NCBI RefSeq assembly: GCF_027947595.1
Contig: NZ_CP116257.1
Coordinates: forward strand, 868,001-932,000
Source: Streptomyces lienomycini
Lineage (GTDB): Bacteria > Actinomycetota > Actinomycetes > Streptomycetales > Streptomycetaceae
Direction of reading: 5' to 3'
DNA length: 64,000 nt
Part shown: positions 18,154 to 28,226 of the stretch, one piece after another
How the letters are laid out: every line of letters starts with the position of its first letter
Position numbering within the stretch: the stretch's first letter is position 1
Notes under the pieces: model-generated
Databases searched by the model: none
What the model was told of the DNA's origin: nothing
What the model saw: only the letters and a program-made list of their open reading frames with translations
Program-made: the position numbers and the translations under genes

Positions 18154-19773
18154 TCACTTCCGGCCCGAGGGCGTGTACTCCTTGAGGTGGTGAGCGACGC
18201 GGGCGGCGTAGTCGCGGTACTTCGGGGGAACCCCGCCCGCGTCGTTCACCTTCCGGTACGACGTCCGGTAGGCCACGGCGACCAGCACCCGGCGGTCGCC
18301 CTTCAGACCGGCGTCGAGACGGGGCGTGATCCAGCACAGGTAGCGGCCCATCGCCGGGACGGACTCGGCCGGCGGGAACGGCGGCCGGGGGACGCTCTCG
18401 CCCGGCGTGCCGTCCTCGTTCATCCACCAGCGCAGCACACTCGGCGTCCAGCGGGCGATGCCGTACTCGTCCTTGGCCGGGTCGGCGAGGTCCGGGTCGA
18501 AGTCGCTCTCGACCTTCAGCATGGCCGCGATCAGCACCGGGCTGACCTCCTCGCGGTCGCAGTCGTGCGCCGTCTCCACGATCAGCAGGCGGTAGGCGGG
18601 CGGCACGCCCCGGTCGGTGCGCAGTTCGGCCGCGCCGTAGGAGGCGGCGGAGACGCTCACGCCGCCGCCCCCGGCCGGGCCCGCGGCGGGCTGCCGGGCG
18701 TCGCCGGACCAGCGGACCACGCCGTACCCGAGCGCGGCGAGGGCGACCAGCCCGGCGACGGAGGCGGCGAGCACCCCGCGCCGGGGACGGACACGACGCC
18801 GCGGCGAGAACCGCGCCGCGCCGCTCGCGACGCCCGCCGCGCCCGCCACCCGCCGCAGCAGGGCGTCGGTGCCGATCCGTCCGGCGTGCGTACGGGTCAG
18901 ACACGCCCGTACGATCTCCCGCCACGCCTGCGGCAGTTCGGGCGACAGCCGCAGCTCGTGGGCGCCGCGCGCGTAGGCGACGGCGGCGTCGCGGCGGGCC
19001 GTCGGGGTGCCGCCGGGCAGCGGGAAGGACCCCGTGAGCACCAGGTGGGCCAGGACACCGAAGGCCCACACGTCGGCGGACGGGCGGATCCGGCGGCCCC
19101 GTTCGCCGATCTCGGACCACAGCAGCTCGGGCGGCGTGTAGTCCGGGGTGGAGAAGGCGGGCGTGTAGGCGTGGGTGCCCTCCATCTCGGCGGCCATGTT
19201 GAAGTCCGCGAGCCGCACCGAACCGTCCGCCATCAGCAGCACGTTGGCCGGTTTCAGGTCCCCGTGCACCCACCCCGCCCGGTGCAGCTGGGCCAGCCCC
19301 GCACAGACCTGCGCGAGCAGCGCGGGCCCGGCCGGCGGGCGGGGCGAGGCGGTGAGCAGCGCGGACAGGGAGCCCTCGGCCCGCTCCAGCACGAGGACGG
19401 TCGCGCCGTCGAGCCTGCTGTCCGCGGGGTCGTCGACGGTGAGGGTCTCGTACATCCGGATCAGCCGGGGCCGGCGCAGCCGGCGCAGCAACTCGACCTC
19501 GCGCTCGACCAGGTCCCGCAGGTGGGCCAGTTGGCGCGGGGTGCCGGTGCCGGTGGGCAGGAACTTCAGCGCGGCCGTCCGCGGCAGCTCGTCGCCGGTG
19601 CCGTCCCTGCCGTCCCCGCCGACCGCGCCGTCAGTGCCGCTCGTGCCGACCGCGCCGTCCGTGCGGCGCGCGGCGTACACGCTGCCGAAGGCGCCGGTCG
19701 CGATCGGCTCGCGCACCTCCCAGCAGCCCACCCGGTACCCCCTGGGCACCGGGACGGCGTACGGCTCGCTCAC
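18154..19773 (-). CDS. Ser/Thr protein kinase fused to transglycosylase-like domain
   Basis: A 539-residue protein. The kinase domain (about 12-310) has the Gly loop GAFGSVY at 28-34, Lys70 in AALKF, HGDLKPAN at 170-177 in place of HRDLKPEN, and DFN at 190-192 where DFG is expected. One membrane helix lies near 333-354. The outer part (about 395-535) carries KVESDFDP with Glu422 followed by GIARWTP, resembling the catalytic Glu-Ser and following motif of SLT-type lytic transglycosylases. GTG at 19773 overlaps the FHA gene stop (GTGA). Kinase activity is likely but the DFG change is unusual; the enzymatic status of the outer domain is inferred. It probably links wall state to phosphorylation. 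Confidence 0.85.
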   Translation of the reverse strand: MSEPYAVPVPRGYRVGCWEVREPIATGAFGSVYAARRTDGAVGTSGTDGAVGGDGRDGTGDELPRTAALKFLPTGTGTPRQLAHLRDLVEREVELLRRLRRPRLIRMYETLTVDDPADSRLDGATVLVLERAEGSLSALLTASPRPPAGPALLAQVCAGLAQLHRAGWVHGDLKPANVLLMADGSVRLADFNMAAEMEGTHAYTPAFSTPDYTPPELLWSEIGERGRRIRPSADVWAFGVLAHLVLTGSFPLPGGTPTARRDAAVAYARGAHELRLSPELPQAWREIVRACLTRTHAGRIGTDALLRRVAGAAGVASGAARFSPRRRVRPRRGVLAASVAGLVALAALGYGVVRWSGDARQPAAGPAGGGGVSVSAASYGAAELRTDRGVPPAYRLLIVETAHDCDREEVSPVLIAAMLKVESDFDPDLADPAKDEYGIARWTPSVLRWWMNEDGTPGESVPRPPFPPAESVPAMGRYLCWITPRLDAGLKGDRRVLVAVAYRTSYRKVNDAGGVPPKYRDYAARVAHHLKEYTPSGRK

Positions 19774-20516
19774 CGCAACGCCTGTCCGGACGGGGCCGCG
19801 AGGACCACCAGGTCGTCCTCGCGGACCAGGTCGAAGCGGAGCGCCAGCGAGACCAGCGACTCCTTCTTGCCGTTCAGCCGGGGGCCCGGCTCGGCGGTCT
19901 CCGGGCCCGGTTTCAGGCGCAGTTTCACCGCGAGGTAGTCGATGTTCCACTGCACCGACGCACGGGAGGCGGCCGGCCACGCCGGGCGGAGCCGCTCGAC
20001 GACCTGGTCCGTCGTCGGCAGCGGAGCGTGCGGCGCCCCGCGCAGCCGCGGCTCGCACAGCGCGGCCAGCACGGCGAAGTACCGCTTGGTGCGGTCGACG
20101 GAGAAGGCCGGGGCCGTCGGCTCGCCGTCGGTGCCCTCCCCGCCGCTCAGGTAGTCGTGGCGCGGCGCCCACACCTCGACCGGCAGCAGGTCGCCCGCCG
20201 CCGGCAGCACGATCCGCGAGAACTCGAACGGCACCGGGGCGTCGAGGCGGCCCGGCGCGACCTTGATGTGCTCGCCCGCGCCCTCCGGGTTCTCCACCAC
20301 GTAGGTCTGGTGGGAGGAGAGGTTGCTCATGGTCCAGAAGGTGCCGTGGGCGGTGATCTCACCCGCTCTGCGGGACACCCCGTCGTGCCCGATCAGCAGT
20401 CCGACCTCGGGCACGGCCCGCCCGAAGACGAGCCGGTCGCCGGGCGCGAGCCGGAACCGGGCGCCGGTGTGTTCGACCTCCGGGGTCGGCGGAGGTACCA
20501 CGATGATGCTGTACAA
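19770..20516 (-). CDS. FHA domain-containing protein
   Basis: A 248-residue cytoplasmic protein. The N-terminal half matches a forkhead-associated fold: FGR near residue 31, GHDGVSRRAG near 43-52 for the Gly-x-x-x-x-Ser-Arg element, then a strand with SSHQTYV. FHA domains bind phosphothreonine, and the partner kinase is encoded immediately downstream with a GTGA overlap, so this is probably its substrate or adaptor. The C-terminal half includes a winged-helix-like LPTTDQVVERLRP segment. I chose TTG at 20516, which has GGGGAGA seven bases upstream. Start confidence is moderate. Confidence 0.82.
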   Translation of the reverse strand: MYSIIVVPPPTPEVEHTGARFRLAPGDRLVFGRAVPEVGLLIGHDGVSRRAGEITAHGTFWTMSNLSSHQTYVVENPEGAGEHIKVAPGRLDAPVPFEFSRIVLPAAGDLLPVEVWAPRHDYLSGGEGTDGEPTAPAFSVDRTKRYFAVLAALCEPRLRGAPHAPLPTTDQVVERLRPAWPAASRASVQWNIDYLAVKLRLKPGPETAEPGPRLNGKKESLVSLALRFDLVREDDLVVLAAPSGQALR

Positions 20517-20568
20517 GGTGCGTCTCCCCGTGCCTGACGGCTACCCAGGCCAGACTAGGGCGACGCAC

Positions 20569-20608
20569 CAGGGCCGTGCCCCCCTCGTAAGGGTGAGACA
20601 CGGCCCTG
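20569..20608. terminator. Terminator after leftward membrane-protein gene
   Basis: A 10-bp perfect stem (20569-20578 with 20599-20608); the loop contains a smaller CCCC/GGG dyad. It lies just beyond the stop of the gene ending at 20659 and before the FHA gene start. Confidence 0.65.
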
Positions 20609-20658
20609 TGCGGTGATTGGCGCGAACTGTTCAGTCGCCGGTGCCCGGCGCCCGGCCC

Positions 20659-21237
20659 TCAGTAGCGGGGACGCTTGTACCAGGCCGAGCCGTTCGAGTT
20701 GCCGACGAACACGGCGATCAGGATGGCCAGCACCGTGTGGACCAGGCCCACGACGATGAACGGGTACAGGCCGAGGATCGCGGTGATGATGGCGAAGATC
20801 AGGGTCGCTATGCGGAAGCCGTTGCTCCCGCCGCCGACCTTGATCGCCAGTACGAGGGCGATCAGGCCCCACACCAGGGCGAACGCGGTGAGACCCCACA
20901 GCATGCCGGACGAGTAGTCGGCGAGCTGCTGGAAGGAGGCGTCGTCCTTCAGCGCCTCGTCGTTCTTCGCGGCGTCCACGCCGACGGCGCTGATGGCGAA
21001 CAGGACCACGCCGACGAGCTGGAGGCCGAAAATCACCCACAGCATGACGCGGGCCGCGCTGACCGTGCCGGGCATCGAGGTCGGGGCGGCCGGGTAGCCG
21101 TAGCCGGCCGACACCGGAGGAGCCTGGGGGTAGCCGTAGCCGGGCTGGCCCTGGGGCTGCTGCTGGGGGTAGCCGTAGTTCGGCTGCTGGCCGCCCTGGG
21201 GCGCACCGTAGGGGTTGTTCGGGTCGCCGAAACTCAT
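20659..21237 (-). CDS. Gly/Tyr/Gln-rich four-helix membrane protein
   Basis: A 192-residue protein. The first 60 residues are PQGQ/GYGYP-rich and disordered, typical of actinobacterial DUF4190/CD225-like proteins. Then come about four hydrophobic segments (near 68-88, 112-132, 142-158 and 160-180) and a short basic tail. ATG at 21237 has a GGAGGAAG site. It is a single-gene unit divergent from folD. The function is unknown; the architecture suggests a small membrane-bending or scaffold protein. Confidence 0.75.
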   Translation of the reverse strand: MSFGDPNNPYGAPQGGQQPNYGYPQQQPQGQPGYGYPQAPPVSAGYGYPAAPTSMPGTVSAARVMLWVIFGLQLVGVVLFAISAVGVDAAKNDEALKDDASFQQLADYSSGMLWGLTAFALVWGLIALVLAIKVGGGSNGFRIATLIFAIITAILGLYPFIVVGLVHTVLAILIAVFVGNSNGSAWYKRPRY

Positions 21238-21560
21238 GGCGGGACTTCCTCCGTCGCTGTCAAGTGCGGGGACGACGCGTGGCCCGACGCGGAGGAAGTT
21301 CTTACGAAGCGGTTCGTCCCCCCGGTACGGCCCCGCGGCACTGTGCTGCCCCATCGTTCTTGACCGAACTCTTACTTGTCCACCCCGCCCGCAAGGTGTT
21401 GTGCAAGTGCAACAACGTCGATCATCGGTGGATACGGCCGGACCCGTCCCGCCGTGCCCGAAGCCTCCCGCAGGCCCTCGCGGCCTTTGGGGACCCGCGC
21501 GCGGTGCCGGCATGCCGACCTGATTGGAACCGGGGGCCGGTCATCCGCGAGGATGGGGGT
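21238..21560. other. Divergent intergenic region upstream of folD
   Basis: 323 bases without a gene, holding the promoters of the leftward membrane gene and of folD. An imperfect inverted repeat TTGTGCAAGTGCAACAA spans 21399-21415. I find no clear promoter pair and no riboswitch. Confidence 0.5.
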
Positions 21561-22415
21561 ATGACCGCCCAGATTCTCGATGGCAAGGCCACCGCAGCCG
21601 CGATCAAGTCCGAACTGACCGCCCGCGTGGCGGCGCTGAAGGAGAGGGGTGTCACACCCGGCCTCGGCACCGTCCTGGTCGGCGACGATCCCGGCAGCCA
21701 GAAGTACGTCGCCGGCAAGCACCGCGACTGCGCCCAGGTCGGCATCGCCTCCATCCAGCGCGAACTGCCGGCCACGGCCACCCAGGAGGAGATCGAGGCG
21801 GTCGTCCGCGAGCTGAACGAGGACCCGGCCTGCACCGGATACATCGTCCAGCTGCCGCTGCCCCGGGGCATCGACGAGAACCGCATCCTCGAACTGATGG
21901 ATCCGGACAAGGACGCGGACGGCCTGCACCCGATGAACCTGGGCCGCCTCGTCCTGAACGAGCCGGCGCCGCTGCCCTGCACCCCCAACGGCATCCTCAC
22001 CCTGCTGCGCCGCTACGGCGTGGAGATCAAGGGCGCCGAGGTCGTGGTCGTCGGACGCGGTGTCACCATCGGCCGCCCGATGCCGCTGCTGCTGACCCGG
22101 CGCAGCGAGAACGCCACCGTGACCCAGTGCCACACCGGCACCCGGGACCTGGCCTCGCACCTGCGGCGCGCGGACATCGTGATCGCCGCGGCCGGTTCCC
22201 CGCACCTGGTCCGCCCGGAGGACGTCAAGCCGGGCGCGGCCGTCCTCGACGTCGGCGTCTCCCGCAACGCCGAGGGCAAGATCATGGGCGACGTGCACCC
22301 CGGCGTGGCCGAGGTGGCCGCCTGGATCTCCCCGAACCCCGGCGGCGTCGGCCCCATGACCCGGGCCCAGCTGCTGGTCAACGTGGTGGAGGCGGCGGAG
22401 CGCAGTGCCGGCTGA
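21561..22415 (+). CDS. folD: Methylenetetrahydrofolate dehydrogenase / cyclohydrolase
   Basis: A 284-residue bifunctional enzyme interconverting 5,10-methylene-, methenyl- and 10-formyl-tetrahydrofolate. Signature stretches are visible: the substrate Lys in [12 protein letters not shown] near residues 51-62, [10 protein letters not shown] near 98-107, and NADP-binding [17 protein letters not shown] near 165-181. The [14 protein letters not shown] segment marks the C-terminus. ATG at 21561 is preceded by GAGGATGGGG. It ends inside the start of the DUF3017 gene by an 11-base overlap. It supplies the formyl donor used by purN and purH. Confidence 0.96.
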   Translation: MTAQILDGKATAAAIKSELTARVAALKERGVTPGLGTVLVGDDPGSQKYVAGKHRDCAQVGIASIQRELPATATQEEIEAVVRELNEDPACTGYIVQLPLPRGIDENRILELMDPDKDADGLHPMNLGRLVLNEPAPLPCTPNGILTLLRRYGVEIKGAEVVVVGRGVTIGRPMPLLLTRRSENATVTQCHTGTRDLASHLRRADIVIAAAGSPHLVRPEDVKPGAAVLDVGVSRNAEGKIMGDVHPGVAEVAAWISPNPGGVGPMTRAQLLVNVVEAAERSAG

Positions 22416-23175
22416 GGACACCAACGCCAAGCACCCGGACGACGCGAAGCCCACGACGGCCTCGGAAGCCCCGACGGCTACCGGAGCCCCGGGGGACACG
22501 ACAGCCCCGGGGGACACGGCAGCCTCGGAGCCCTCCTCGGCCTCGGGAGCCCCGAGGACCTCCGAAGCCTCCACGGGCTCGGGAGTCTCGGCAGCCTCGG
22601 GAGCTTCCACGGCCTCCGGAGCCTCGAAGCTCTCGAAGCCCTCGACGGCCTCCGACCCCTCCACGGCCTCCGACCCCTCCACGGCCTCGGTGGCGCTGGA
22701 GCGGGAGGGCACCGGTGGCACGCCGGACCCGGAGGACATCACCGTCCGCGACCCGGTCAGCGCGCCCGATGCCAAGGGGCGGCCGCGGCGCGTCACGCGC
22801 CGGTTCCCGCTCTTCACCCGTGACACCGCACGTCCCGAGGGCGGCGGCCGTGCCGCGGGCGGCGACGCCCCGGCGCCCGCCCGCCAGTGGCCGGTGATCG
22901 CCGTCGTACTGCTGGTCGGCCTGGGCCTGCTGCTGACCGCGCTGGACGTCTTCCGCTGGGGGACGGTGCTGATAGGCGTCGCGCTGCTGGCGGGTGCCGC
23001 GCTGCGCTGGATGCTGCCCGACGTCGGCATGCTCGCCGTACGCTCGCGCTTCACGGACATCACCACCTACGCCGTCCTGGGCCTCTCCATCGCCCTGCTG
23101 GCGCTGATGGCCCAGCCGAAACCGGTGCTGGAGATCCCGTTCCTCAAGGACACGCTGCACTTCACCGTGAGCTAG
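22405..23175 (+). CDS. DUF3017 domain-containing membrane protein
   Basis: A 256-residue protein. The first 140 residues are a low-complexity Ser/Ala/Thr/Pro/Gly tail that includes a perfect 18-bp coding duplication. The C-terminal 100 residues form a DUF3017 unit with three predicted membrane helices and an [15 protein letters not shown] segment between helices 2 and 3. The GTG start lies within the end of folD behind a GGAGCGCA site, so it is translationally coupled. The DUF3017-after-folD arrangement is common in Streptomyces, but its role is unknown. A strong terminator follows. Confidence 0.8.
   Translation: MPAEDTNAKHPDDAKPTTASEAPTATGAPGDTTAPGDTAASEPSSASGAPRTSEASTGSGVSAASGASTASGASKLSKPSTASDPSTASDPSTASVALEREGTGGTPDPEDITVRDPVSAPDAKGRPRRVTRRFPLFTRDTARPEGGGRAAGGDAPAPARQWPVIAVVLLVGLGLLLTALDVFRWGTVLIGVALLAGAALRWMLPDVGMLAVRSRFTDITTYAVLGLSIALLALMAQPKPVLEIPFLKDTLHFTVS
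22651..22686 (+). repeat. 18-bp tandem duplication in DUF3017 gene
   Basis: Two identical copies of TCCGACCCCTCCACGGCC, in frame, within a longer Ser/Thr/Ala-rich low-complexity stretch. Confidence 0.85.
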
Positions 23176-23189
23176 GACCTGCTCCCGTA

Positions 23190-23229
23190 CGGCGGCCCGT
23201 CCTCACCCCCGTGAGAGGACGGGCCGCCG
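23190..23229 (+). terminator. Terminator of folD-DUF3017 operon
   Basis: A 15-bp perfect stem (23190-23204 with 23215-23229) and a ten-base loop, starting 15 bases after the stop codon. Confidence 0.82.
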
Positions 23230-23622
23230 CCGGGACCCACCCTCCTGCACGCCGAACGCCCTGTTCAACGGCTGTCAGGGCGCTGTGGCACGGAAGTGAC
23301 CGTTCCGGTACTCCGTTACGCGCGCCGTTCCGACGAGTTCGGGAAGTTCGGGTATTCACCGCCACGTCGTTCGGGGACACGGCTAGCGTCAGGGGTTCCG
23401 TTCGGAGCACAGGGCCGCCGGTGGGACACTGGGCCAGGGTCGGTGGGCGTGCGACGGTGCATGTTCGCGGCCTCTGTGCTCCTGTGCGCCCCCACCCCGG
23501 GAACTGGGATCCTGACCGGGCGCATCCCTGTGGGTAGCCAGAACGGGTGCCGCCCGCGGGACGCCGCGCGCGGACCAGCGGGGGAACGACCAGCACGTCA
23601 CCGGGGGGAAGAGGGGGAAGCA
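23230..23622. other. Upstream region of the HTH/DUF2690 gene
   Basis: 393 bases without a supported gene. AGTTCGGG is repeated near 23337-23353 and a TAGCGT hexamer lies near 23383, without a clear -35 partner. It probably carries the promoter of the next gene. Confidence 0.45.
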
Positions 23623-25005
23623 GTGCCTCGTTGGAAGGCCTTGCCGGACGAACTCGATCCGCAGATCAGGGAGTTCACCAGTCAGCTGCGCCGGCTCGTG
23701 GACCGCAGCGAGCTGAGCGTCGCGTCGGTGGCCGACGCCACGGGCTACAGCAAGACGTCCTGGGAGCGTTATCTGAACGGCCGGCTGCTGGCGCCGAAGG
23801 GCGCCATCGTGGCCCTGGCCGAGGTGACGGGGACCAACCCCCTCCACCTGACCACCATGTGGGAGCTGGCCGAGCGTGCCTGGAGCCGCTCGGAGATGCG
23901 CCACGACATGACCATGGAGGCCATCCGGATCTCCCAGGCCCGTGCCGCGCTCGGCGAACTGGGCACGCCCCCGACGAAGTCGGGCACCCACGCGGCCAAG
24001 TCCGGCACCCACGCGGCCAAGCCGGGCAGCCACGCGGCCAAGCCGGGCAACGGCGGCAGGAACGGCAGGACGAGCCGCACCGACCGCCACGGCGGCGGAG
24101 CGTCGGCCGTGTCCGGGGTTGCCGGGCCGGCCGGTGTGTCGCCCACGCTGCCGCCGACGGTCCCGGCGCAGCCGACCGCCGCCGACAGCCCCGACTCGGC
24201 GCTCGGCACGCCCCGGGGCGGCGGTGGGCCGGCTGTCCCCTCCGACCCGTCGTCCGGCGGTGCGACCGAGGGAAACTCGTGGGGCCTGGCCGGGTACCGG
24301 GGACCCGCGCCGACCGGTGACCGCACGGCGCGGCCCGCGCCCCGGACCGGCACGGGCGAGCCGGCCGGACCGGCCGGCCCGACGGGGCCCGCGCCGAACG
24401 GTCCCGCGGTGCCGTACGGCACCGGCTCCACCGGCGCCCACCGTGACTACGGCCAGTACGGCGAACCCCCGCACGGCGGCTCCGGTCCGCGCGGGCGGTC
24501 CCCGGGGGGCGGCAACAAGCGGATGCTGACGTTCGTCGCGGGTGTGGTCGGCGCGCTCGTCGTGATCGCGGGCGCCTTCCTCTTCCTGAACGACGGCGGC
24601 GACAAGAAGAACGAGGGCGCCAAACCCTCCCCGTCCCCCACGGTGAGCAGGGAACCGCAGCTGCCGCCGGGCGTGAAGTGCGGCGGCGACGCCTGCACCG
24701 GCAAGGACCCGGAGGTCATGGGCTGCGGCGGCGACCTGGTGACCACCGGCGCGACCGTCGTCGTCGGCACGGCCGCCGTCGAGGTCCGCTACAGCAAGGT
24801 CTGCGGTGCCGCGTGGGCCCGCGTCACCCAGGCCGCCCAGGGCGACGAGGTCCAGGTGAACGCCGGCGGCGCGAACGAGCAGCGGGCGACGGTCGGGACG
24901 GCCGGCAGCACCGTCGCGTACACCGCGATGGTCGCCGTGAAGTCGGAGGCCGACGCCACCGCGTGCGCGACGCTGGCCTCGGGGCAGCAGGGCTGCACGA
25001 AGTAG
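23623..25005 (+). CDS. HTH domain / DUF2690 single-pass membrane protein
   Basis: A 460-residue protein. The N-terminal 100 residues carry an XRE-like helix-turn-helix (SVASVADATGYSKTSWERYL). A long linker rich in Gly, Pro and Thr follows and contains a KSGTHAA-type tandem repeat near 120-146. One membrane helix sits near residues 304-324. The C-terminal DUF2690 domain lies outside, with Cys pairs in CGGDACTGKDPEVMGCGGD and a conserved VRYSKVCGAAWARV. GTG at 23623 has an AGAGGGGGAA site. The design suggests a DNA-binding protein anchored to an exported sensor domain. No ligand is known. Confidence 0.82.
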   Translation: MPRWKALPDELDPQIREFTSQLRRLVDRSELSVASVADATGYSKTSWERYLNGRLLAPKGAIVALAEVTGTNPLHLTTMWELAERAWSRSEMRHDMTMEAIRISQARAALGELGTPPTKSGTHAAKSGTHAAKPGSHAAKPGNGGRNGRTSRTDRHGGGASAVSGVAGPAGVSPTLPPTVPAQPTAADSPDSALGTPRGGGGPAVPSDPSSGGATEGNSWGLAGYRGPAPTGDRTARPAPRTGTGEPAGPAGPTGPAPNGPAVPYGTGSTGAHRDYGQYGEPPHGGSGPRGRSPGGGNKRMLTFVAGVVGALVVIAGAFLFLNDGGDKKNEGAKPSPSPTVSREPQLPPGVKCGGDACTGKDPEVMGCGGDLVTTGATVVVGTAAVEVRYSKVCGAAWARVTQAAQGDEVQVNAGGANEQRATVGTAGSTVAYTAMVAVKSEADATACATLASGQQGCTK

Positions 25006-26367
<1,362 letters not shown>

Positions 26368-26385
26368 GTCCGCCCCGACGCCCGC

Positions 26386-26424
26386 ACGGGCCCCGTTCCG
26401 GTTTCCCACCGGGACGGGGCCCGT
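26386..26424 (+). terminator. Terminator after mdh
   Basis: A 16-bp stem with one G-U pair (26386-26401 with 26409-26424) and a seven-base loop, 19 bases after the stop. Confidence 0.82.
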
Positions 26425-26608
26425 TCCCGTTCCCGGCCACCCATACGTCCCGTTTCCTCCCGTTCCTCCGTGATGCGCCGCACTTCAGGCCGGTGATCCG
26501 GCATGCAAACGGTGCGGTGGGGCAGGGGCTCACGGTCCCCGAGAGCGACCCGCGGTGACCCGCGGGTGACCCAGGGGGGTCGACCAGGAACGGAAGGCAA
26601 CAGGGAAC

Positions 26609-28138
26609 ATGGCGAACAGCACGGAGACCGAGGCGGAGCGCTCGCACCGGACCATTCACGCGGGAGGCGAGTGGCTCGCGGCGTCCTCCGGCGCCACGCG
26701 CGACATCCTCGACCCCGCGGACGCCCTGCCGTTCGCCGTGGTCGCGGAGGGCGACGAGAAGGACACCGACCTCGCGGTGGCCGCCGCCCGCCGCGCCTTC
26801 GACGCGGGCGACTGGCCGCACACGCCGGTCGCCGAGCGCGCCGCCCTGCTGCGCCGCGTCGCCGACCTCCTCGTACGCGACCGCGAGACGCTCGGCCTGC
26901 TGGAGAGCCGTGACGCGGGCAAGACCGTCGAGGAGGGGCGCGTCGACATCGACTGCGTCGCCGACGCCTTCCGCTACTTCGCCGACCTCGTCGCGGGCGA
27001 GGCCCCCGGCCGGGTCGTCGACGCGGGCTCGCCCGACATCCACAGCGTCGTCGTGCACGAACCGGTCGGGGTCTGCGCGATGATCACGCCCTGGAACTAC
27101 CCGCTGCTCCAGGCCAGCTGGAAGATCGCCCCGGCGCTCGCCGCCGGCAACACCTTCGTGATCAAGCCCAGCGAGATCACGCCGATGACCACCGTCGCCC
27201 TGATCGGCCTGCTGACCGAGGCCGGGCTCCCCACCGGCGTCGCCAACATCGTCACCGGGCCCGGCCACACCGTCGGCGCCCGGCTCGCCGAGCACCCCGG
27301 CGTCGACCTGGTCTCCTTCACCGGCGGCCTGACCAGCGGCATCAAGGTCGCCCAGGCCGCCGCCGTCACCGTCAAGAAGGTCGCCCTGGAACTCGGCGGC
27401 AAGAACCCCAACGTGGTCTTCGCCGACGCCTGCGAGACCGAGGAGGGCTTCGACACCGCCGTCGACCAGGCCCTCAACGCCGCCTTCATCCACAGCGGCC
27501 AGGTCTGCTCCGCCGGGGGGCGCCTCATCGTCGAGGAGTCCGTCCGCGAACGCTTCGTCGCGGAACTCGCCCGCCGCGCCCAGCGGATCCGCCTCGGCCG
27601 CGGCACCGAGGACGGCGTCGAGTGCGGGCCGCTCGTCTCCGAGCAGCAGCGCGCCAAGACCGAGGACTACGTCGCCTCCGCGCTCGCCGAGGGCGCCGAA
27701 CTGCGCTGCGGCGGCAAGCGCCCCGAGCCGTCGCCCCAGCGGCCCGAGGGCGGCTACTTCTACGAGCCGACCGTCCTCGACCACTGCCACCGCGAGATGC
27801 GGGTCGTACGGGAGGAGGTCTTCGGGCCGGTCCTCACCGTCGAGACCTTCCGCACCGAGGACGAGGCCGTAGCCCTCGCCAACGACACCGAGTACGGTCT
27901 GGCCGGTGCCGTCTGGACCGCCGACGCGGGACGGGCCCGCCGGGTCGCGGGCCGGCTGCGGCACGGCACCGTGTGGATCAACGACTTCCACCCCTACCTG
28001 CCGCAGGCGGAGTGGGGCGGCTTCGGCAAGAGCGGCGTCGGCCGCGAACTCGGCCCCGCGGGCCTGGCCGAGTACCGCGAGAGCAAGCACGTCTACCAGA
28101 ACCTCGCGCCCCGGCCCGTCCGCTGGTTCACCGGCTGA
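26609..28138 (+). CDS. Aldehyde dehydrogenase, betaine-aldehyde type
   Basis: A 509-residue NAD(P)-dependent aldehyde dehydrogenase. TPWNYPLLQASWK near residues 155-167 and the LELGGKNPNVVFAD stretch hold the catalytic Glu; the active-site Cys lies in HSGQVCSAGGR. The closing GKSGVGRELGPAGL segment is typical of betaine aldehyde dehydrogenases. It would convert betaine aldehyde, made by the downstream choline oxidase-like enzyme, into glycine betaine. ATG follows ACAGGGAA. The upstream 180 bases contain repeated GACCCGCGG/GGGTGACC elements. It is the first gene of a likely five-gene unit. Substrate assignment rests on context plus family. Confidence 0.88.
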   Translation: MANSTETEAERSHRTIHAGGEWLAASSGATRDILDPADALPFAVVAEGDEKDTDLAVAAARRAFDAGDWPHTPVAERAALLRRVADLLVRDRETLGLLESRDAGKTVEEGRVDIDCVADAFRYFADLVAGEAPGRVVDAGSPDIHSVVVHEPVGVCAMITPWNYPLLQASWKIAPALAAGNTFVIKPSEITPMTTVALIGLLTEAGLPTGVANIVTGPGHTVGARLAEHPGVDLVSFTGGLTSGIKVAQAAAVTVKKVALELGGKNPNVVFADACETEEGFDTAVDQALNAAFIHSGQVCSAGGRLIVEESVRERFVAELARRAQRIRLGRGTEDGVECGPLVSEQQRAKTEDYVASALAEGAELRCGGKRPEPSPQRPEGGYFYEPTVLDHCHREMRVVREEVFGPVLTVETFRTEDEAVALANDTEYGLAGAVWTADAGRARRVAGRLRHGTVWINDFHPYLPQAEWGGFGKSGVGRELGPAGLAEYRESKHVYQNLAPRPVRWFTG

Positions 28139-28226
28139 CCCACTCCGGTCCCCGCACGTCTCCGCCCGTCCCCGCGCACCCGCGCACGTCCCCGCACCAT
28201 CCGTTCGCCCCCTCTGGAGTACCCCC

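Noticed and set aside
18154..20172. Longer start for the kinase gene inside the FHA gene
   Set aside because: The longer frame lies within the FHA coding region, while GTG at 19773 gives a GTGA overlap and the normal kinase N-terminus.
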